Shown here: positions 58,105 to 64,000 of the stretch, piece after piece | How the letters are laid out: every line of letters starts with the position of its first letter | Position numbering within the stretch: position 1 is the stretch's first letter | DNA from: Colocasia esculenta | Lineage: Eukaryota > Streptophyta > Magnoliopsida > Alismatales > Araceae | Length of the DNA stretch: 64,000 nucleotides | Assembly (NCBI GenBank): GCA_014218235.1 | Contig: CM024753.1 | Location: 176,118,348-176,182,347 of the forward strand | Reading direction: 5' to 3' | Notes under the pieces: model-generated | Database searches by the model: none | Told to the model about the DNA's origin: nothing | What the model saw: only the letters and a program-made list of their open reading frames with translations | Program-made: the position numbers and the translations under genes

Positions 58105-61100
58105 TATGACGGACCGGGGTATATTATGCCTATTAGGCTCCATATCCAGATCCGCCTCCCGCAAACGCACCGAAGTGTCGCAAGGGACATCTCACACACG
58201 TCCAGTAAGAGTATAAAAGACAAACCACAAGAATATAAGACACAAGAAAGTACATGTGCTCATATCTGTTTACAAATTGTACACTGTCCCATTACATTAA
58301 TACATGTCCAATTAAGAGTACAACTACCTGGGCATACCCCAGGGAGCACAGGCTCACAGAACGCTAACTACTACTCACTGCTGGTGGTACAAGTCTGTCA
58401 CAACACCGCTGCAAGCAAACACACGGCAAGCCCTGAAAAGAACTGTAGGGAGTGAGCCTCAACAAGTCACTGGCTCAGTAGGGGCTACCCAAAGCAACAC
58501 TGTAACCACAACACCTCGACCCCAATGGGTCTCACTGGCAACAACAATAGCCAAACCATTCATGCTCACATCATTACAATAAATAACAATTAAACATGCT
58601 TACGATAATAACATAACGTCCTCAGAAGAAAAGTAGGACTACAGGACTAACATAATATCATTAATCAACCCACTACTAAGTGCCAAAACCACAGTCTCAC
58701 TGGCACACGCTACAACAACGGGTTGCCTAAACTATAAGCCACACAGGCATGTCACTGCCCAGGCTACAAGCTTCACAGGCTAACCTCAAACACTTGAGTA
58801 ATAGGACGGCTAACAAAGAGCGGTCCTTTATACTCCAAACCACTTTACAACAGAACTACTCAAAGGTAATGGAACTGGCTAACATGAAGCCAATCCATAA
58901 CACTCTAAAGCTATAATTAGAATCATACCCAAGAAGAGTAAAACTCAACAAGTGGAAGGTCTCACACGGCCTCCACGGAACATAGCTTAACTAAACCACA
59001 ATATGCCTAGGCCATAAGCCTCATCGGCAAATTACCCACAAAGGTAACATAATTAATAATCACAAACTAATCCACAATAAAATATAAACAAAGATCTACT
59101 TAAAACAGTTAGGATACAACAAGTGGCAGGTCAAACCACAAGACCTCCTCAACACACAAGTACCCGGAAAGGTTGGTACACAATTACCACCACAAAACTA
59201 CAAAGTAACCCACGAAGGGAACAAGTACCTGCTACTCTGAGGTACCACAACACAAACACCCAAACAAGGGTACAAGTAGGTGATAAACACCACACTGGAC
59301 CATAATTATATTATACCTTTAATTAGGCACAATATTACAGGTGAAACCTTAATCGACGAGTCACATAAACCACAACTCAGTCACAACTGTGCCAACACGA
59401 GGGCACATCTCGAACAAGTCAAACCTCGACCACGAGTCACAACTCACAACCACAGTCACTGGCAAAGCACGAGTCAGAAAGAACGACGCCACCACACGGG
59501 AACAACTACTGGCTGATCAGGCCAATATCCAACCCGGACAACACAACACAAGAACTACCTCTCAGTCTCACAGTCACGGACGAAAGGTCCAACTGCTGCT
59601 CCACTAGGAAGAAGTCAAACAACTGTGGAGACCAACCAACACCACACCTGCAGACACACAACTGCAGGTCCATGCCTGGCACCTCTAGAGTCTCTGGCCG
59701 GAGCACTCTAAAGTGAGGCACTGGAAAACAGGACTAGCTGGGGACCAGTGTCGACTACTGGTGTTCGTACCCCCAACTACGAGCGCGCTACAAGCGACAA
59801 AAGAACAAACTCTGGGAAGTCGCTGCCCCACTGTCGTCTTTCCCTCAGCCGGACGTACAACTCAAACTCAGGAGTGAGGGTGTCCAGGAAAACGACACAG
59901 ACCTCAACGGTACAACACAAGTACCGAGACAAAACCCCAAGCACAACAAACACACGTGCCTGGCTCACAAAGAACCTGGGGTACCCGACTAGAGAGGCAT
60001 TCCGGAATAGGCGCCAGACCACCACACTCGGCTAGCACAAACCACGATACTTACACATATAACCTTTACTTATAATTCACAATATACAAGTGTTAGGATT
60101 AGCTTAACATCGGTCACCGTGTGACCCCAAAGCTATCCCACACCAACACATACCTGAACCACTAACTTGCCTATCATTGGTCATCTTGTAACCTCCAAGC
60201 TAACTCACACTAATACATATAAATCACGATAGCCAATCATATTTGGCCTATCATCGGTCATGAGATGACCTTCGTAACAACACACCACTTACTTCATAAA
60301 TCCATATAATGTTATTCGAAAGACAACAATGGACCAGGGCTAGGTCGATATGGACCTTCACTGCCCAAACACCACAGAGTCATGGCTAGGCTCACACAGG
60401 AACCTCACTGCCCAGTTACTACGATAAATCATAAGAATTACACTACAACAAAGTGTATAGTAAACACACATTCAAACCACGTAGACAATACGTGTATAAT
60501 ACACCCTAGTTGATGTACCACACGTCATCCACATAAACCACATGTCCAACACATAGACAACGCACTTCAAGAGTGCCACGGGTGCCAACGCACCACACAT
60601 ACCACATAAAGTGATTACGTACATCACACATCATTCATATAAAACTTGCCCATTACATGAGCAGTATGCTCCAAGAGCATAACAAGTGCACTGGCTCACA
60701 CCGGTCATCGCCATGCACACACAATCACACATTATTCATAACTAGAAAACTACGTAAACAACACTGCATGGATACATGCACAGGTTGGCGGCAACATCGA
60801 CTGCCGCTTATAAGAAGTAAACGGCAAACGATCTAGCCGTCTATATCCCGGCTGGTGATCTTGGCGGCAGCGATCTTGACGCCAAGTTCTCCGGCCTAAA
60901 ACCCTGCAGAAACCCTAATCCAGCTCTACAGGTTTTCCAACCGTTTAAACTACAGAAAAACATATAAAAACGGTTCCTTTAACATACTAGAACCCGGAAC
61001 AACCATTACAACATGCTTTACACATTAAATTCATCAAACCACCCTTTAACCCCGCATGGTACGACTTGATCCGAAAATACAATAAAAAATGCTGGTTCAA

Positions 61101-61724
61101 GTGATTAAGTCGTGTTTTAATGTTTCTAACAAGCTAACAGGGCTCGACCCCTACCTCAGAAATGCAATTAAACTCCCGAAGAACCTCGAATCATGCCGAA
61201 ACCCGAGAAACGTCCCACGAACACCGCGCTCCAATCCATCATTCCCCGCCCGATCTGCCGCTACCACGCGCACCACGGCCTTCCCACGAGCTCCCGCCGC
61301 CGTCAGAACTCGCGAAGAAGCTCAAGGGTGAAGGTGGGGGAAGAGGAAGGGAGAAGGAGGAGAAAGAACAGAGCTCGGTCTGCCATAAAAACACAGGCAT
61401 GTCAAGTTAACGTCAACCCTTGGGCCGTTTAACCAGACCGCCACAACTAGACGTCCACAAAGCCTGACGCCAAGTTCAACAGTCAACGTCCTCATCGATG
61501 GACGTTAACACCATGTTAATGGCACACCACTGCCGCCAACACACAGTCGACGTCACCCACCTGGACACCAACACACTGTGTCCAGCAAGCTGAACACCAA
61601 CACGGATCCAAACCAAACCCGGTAAGGATCTAGTAAGAAACACACAACACTAATGGGCCTCACATTGGCCAGCAAACCCGCTAAACCTGGATCCACGGGG
61701 ATCCGGAAAACGCGCGACGTTACA
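58105..61724 (-). mobile_element. Solo LTR, about 3.6 kb, related to Gypsy 2 LTRs
   Basis: Flanked by CTTCA on both sides (58100-58104 and 61725-61729) and ending GACGTTACA. The first bases TATGACGG are probably a mutated TGTGACGG. The part at 60780-61440 follows the Gypsy 2 LTR (18100-18740) in order, so it is a longer cousin. It contains three spaced palindromes GGTCA-N5-TGACC type at 60112-60270. No coding domain seen. Confidence 0.82.
60112..60270. repeat. Three spaced 15-bp palindromes in the solo LTR
   Basis: GGTCA...TGACC at 60112-60126 and 60256-60270 are perfect; the copy at 60179-60193 has TAACC. The starts are 67 and 77 bases apart. Confidence 0.7.
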
Positions 61725-63075
61725 CTTCACTTGTGCAATCTTCAGCAATTCTTAATGAGTATGTTCACTATCTTTGTACAATGAGAGAATTTGGTCTTAA
61801 TGCCTATTACAACCTTTCATACTCACGTAGTATCCAAGACATTAATTTAATCACAATGATTTTGAAATAAAATTTTGTGCTTGAGTATAGGTTGTGTCAT
61901 TTAGAAAACATTGAACACCTCAAGTGATTTTAACCTAACTCACTTGCATAACTCCCTTGTGGATGATCATGTCCCTAAATGGATTGACAAGTAAGAAGGT
62001 CATTGAACTCAATGTTTATACATTGGCCTTTGACCTTAAATAACATTTTGAACTTGATTTTCACATTTAAAAAAAAACAAAACAAAATAAACAAAACAAA
62101 AAAGGGAGAAAAGCTACCTATTTCTAACCTCAAAAGTTCACACAAAACTTATATGAAATAGGATACCGGCAGAGCAATGATGAACATCACTGAGTAACCG
62201 GGGACAAGGGCATCACAAATGTCTGTCTTCGCGTCAAAAAGTCATTTCATTATCTCTGCACAATGGTATGATGGTCACTAACACTGAGTAACTGGGGGTA
62301 GGGGCATCACCAATGTCTACCTTCACGTCAAAAGGTGAAAATGATCCTAATTACCACTTTTCCCACTATAACTTGATAAAAGAAATTACACAATACTAGA
62401 AATAGAGTGTAGCCTCCATGATTTTAAGTCAAGGGCAATGGGTTGTTTATTGTCAATTGATCATGTCGACATTGCCTTCTTTTTCCAACTGAACATCACC
62501 CACTAAGGTACATGATTTTCTTCAATGGTTTTATTCAAAGGGGTTATTTTAGTTTCATCTATTTTGAACAGTGCATTCTAAATGCCATAACTTAAGATTT
62601 CCGAAGTATTATCTCTTAACCATTATAGAATTTTGATGTGTCTTCATACTAGTGTTTATGACACATTGTAATGAGTAAAAACATTTTCTCAACCTTAACA
62701 TTCAAGGTGCATACTCATTTCACACTCAAATCCCTTTAAAATTCAGTTCTGGGTCAAAACTGCTCAGCAGCTGTCGACAGCTGCCTGGTTAACTATCGAC
62801 AGCTTCTTTTCTGGGCGGTTCAAAAGCCCAACCGGCGCCTCTTTTGGCCGGAGTTTGTGGGTCCCCTTTCATTCAAACTCTATTTAAGCACTTCCAATGG
62901 GGGAAACACATCTTTCCATCCTTTTATCTTCCCCCAAAAGATCTTTCCTCCCTCTCTCAACCCTAACCTCCCCTATCTAGGGTGCCAGAACCTAGACTCT
63001 AGTTCTTCCTGTCTTTTCTTCCTCCGATACTTCTCCTCTTCAAGGATCTTCTCTACCCCGTTCATCTCCTTCTCC
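61725..63075 (+). other. pol-ORF3 spacer of element C, right part
   Basis: Non-coding and aligned with 36035-36667 plus 42549-43231 of element B. It holds the two-unit spacer repeat (62188-62242, 62282-62335), and TGTCGACAG near 62772 with a variant near 62796. There is no insertion where B carries element D. No gene seen. Confidence 0.65.
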
Positions 63076-64000
63076 ATGGCTCTCAAGGGAAAATGCCTCG
63101 TCTCCTCTCGCCCGAAGTCGGTGAAGGTTCCGGGGCTCCTGCAGAGCGCCGGAGCAAGCATCGGGACGATCGTCTTCGAGAGCTAGTTATTCCTCAGGGC
63201 TTACATCTCACTAGGGTACGGGGAACCTTTCAACGATTCGTACAGTCACACTACGTGGATTTTGTCTCCCTTGAAGACATGTTCCCAGGTCTCTAGCCCC
63301 TGTTTGACACCGAGGGTTGGACGATTTTTCTATACTTCCACAAGTGGTATTCTTCGACCACTGTGACGGAGTTCTTCAACAACATGGGGAAATCAGCTAA
63401 GGGTGATCTATTCACCATGGTAAGAGGTATTCCCTTCCAGATCACACAAAACCTCTTCACCCGTGCTTTTCAAATCCCTAACTTCGAGGTTGATGTTCTA
63501 CTCAACCATCCCACTGCCTTGGAGTACTACAATCTCATCACCCTCGAGCCGTATGATTCTACCAAGGATCGTATGAAGCTGAATGCCAACACATTCCCTC
63601 CACTTCATCGTCTCGTTCATCATATCTTCACCACCATGGTTGTGCCAAAGGATGGCAGCCGGGAACTAGTGGCCGAAGTTCACAAATCCCTGTTCTATTT
63701 CTTTCTCAAAGGTGAGCAGGTTAATTTGCCTATTTTGATGCTTGACCTTCTTAATCAATGCTTTCGCAGTCCAAAAAGGTCCATGTCGTATGCCTGCCAC
63801 ATTACATCCCTCCAATCCTTTCTTGGCATTCCTATCTCCGATTCTGAATGCACAACTCTCAAGTCCTGTAGCTCATTTGATCTCACTGCGGCACATTAAA
63901 TGGGTTACAAGCTTGTGTATGGAAGAGTCACCAGGAATCTCAAGGGCAAGGAGCAAGATATTGCAGAAGAGTCCGCGGAGGATGATGAAGATGATGGTGA
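63076..64000 (+). pseudogene. ORF3 of element C (putative plant transposon protein), partial and broken
   Basis: The ATG at 63076 aligns with the B ORF3 start. A frameshift lies within the first 12-20 codons. Then KHRDDRLRELVIPQG, FQRFVQSHYVDFVS and MFPGL, followed by a TAG near 63296 where B has CAA. The frame then stays open over EFFNNMGKSA, HKSLFYFFLKGEQVNLP and KRSMSYACHITSL to a TAA at 63897-63899. Homologous sequence (GYKLVYGRVTRNLKG) continues beyond this stop to the window edge. Function unknown. Confidence 0.8.

Larger units (their letters stand above)
45825..64000 (+). mobile_element. Copia element C, Sirevirus type, degraded sister of B, runs past window end
   Basis: 5' LTR, PBS, gag, pol, spacer and ORF3 are all recognisable by alignment with B. 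It is split by solo LTRs at 51020-56306 and 58105-61724. The 3' LTR lies outside the window. Damage differs from B: the gag and early pol part carries dozens of one-base deletions, whereas the RT-RNase H end (56940-57591) is almost clean. Confidence 0.92.

Noticed and set aside
58126..58455. 109-codon ORF at the start of the 3.6-kb solo LTR
   Set aside because: Starts inside LTR sequence with no domain; composition matches non-coding LTR around it.
1..64000. Host genes, tRNA or rRNA genes
   Set aside because: Every long frame was assigned to a retrotransposon, a transposase or a shadow. The only tRNA-like signals are 12-nt primer sites. No rRNA-like stretch was recognised.

Overview
This window is a stretch of flowering-plant nuclear DNA (probably a eudicot) made almost entirely of nested transposable elements. 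I found no host gene. The organism is inferred from element types: Sirevirus-type Ty1/copia elements, chromodomain Ty3/gypsy elements primed by initiator tRNA-Met, large solo LTRs, and a Ptta/En-Spm (CACTA-type) transposase remnant. Almost every coding frame is broken by stops or indels.

Layout: (1) 1-11466, copia element A: 3' part of the 5' LTR, PBS, gag, pol, a long third ORF, duplicated polypurine tracts and a 3' LTR with a 37-bp tandem array. A sits inside the integrase of Gypsy 1. (2) 11467-17126, Gypsy 1 on the minus strand (partial integrase, RT, protease, gag, PBS, LTR). (3) 17127-25101, Gypsy 2, a chromovirus on the minus strand inserted in the Gypsy 1 LTR; its right LTR is truncated. 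(4) 25102-28862, two gypsy-type LTR fragments around a minus-strand Ptta/En-Spm transposase remnant with visible introns and a series of tiny similar exons. (5) 28863-45543, copia element B (LTR, gag, pol, spacer, ORF3, LTR), split by element D. (6) 36673-42543, element D inside B: complete LTRs, a CTTGT target duplication and a gag, but most of pol and all of ORF3 deleted. (7) 45825-64000, copia element C, a degraded sister of B. It carries two solo LTRs with target duplications, 51020-56306 (CCTTT) and 58105-61724 (CTTCA), and runs off the window in ORF3.

Insertion order: Gypsy 1 came before A and Gypsy 2; B before D; C before both solo LTRs. D and Gypsy 2 look youngest because their LTR copies remain very similar by eye. 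A and D share LTR blocks, so D looks like a non-autonomous derivative of an A-like lineage. B and C are sister families.

The most interesting signals are non-coding or structural. First, a short element GGACGTAGGA followed by a stem-loop and then C(R)AACC lies about 450-580 nt downstream of the TATA box in B, C and D and at the matching place in A, with arm sequences that change together. Second, the palindrome TGTCGACA is scattered through B and C. Third, a tandem repeat is conserved in the pol-ORF3 spacer of B and C. Fourth, the transposase remnant has a same-phase micro-exon array.
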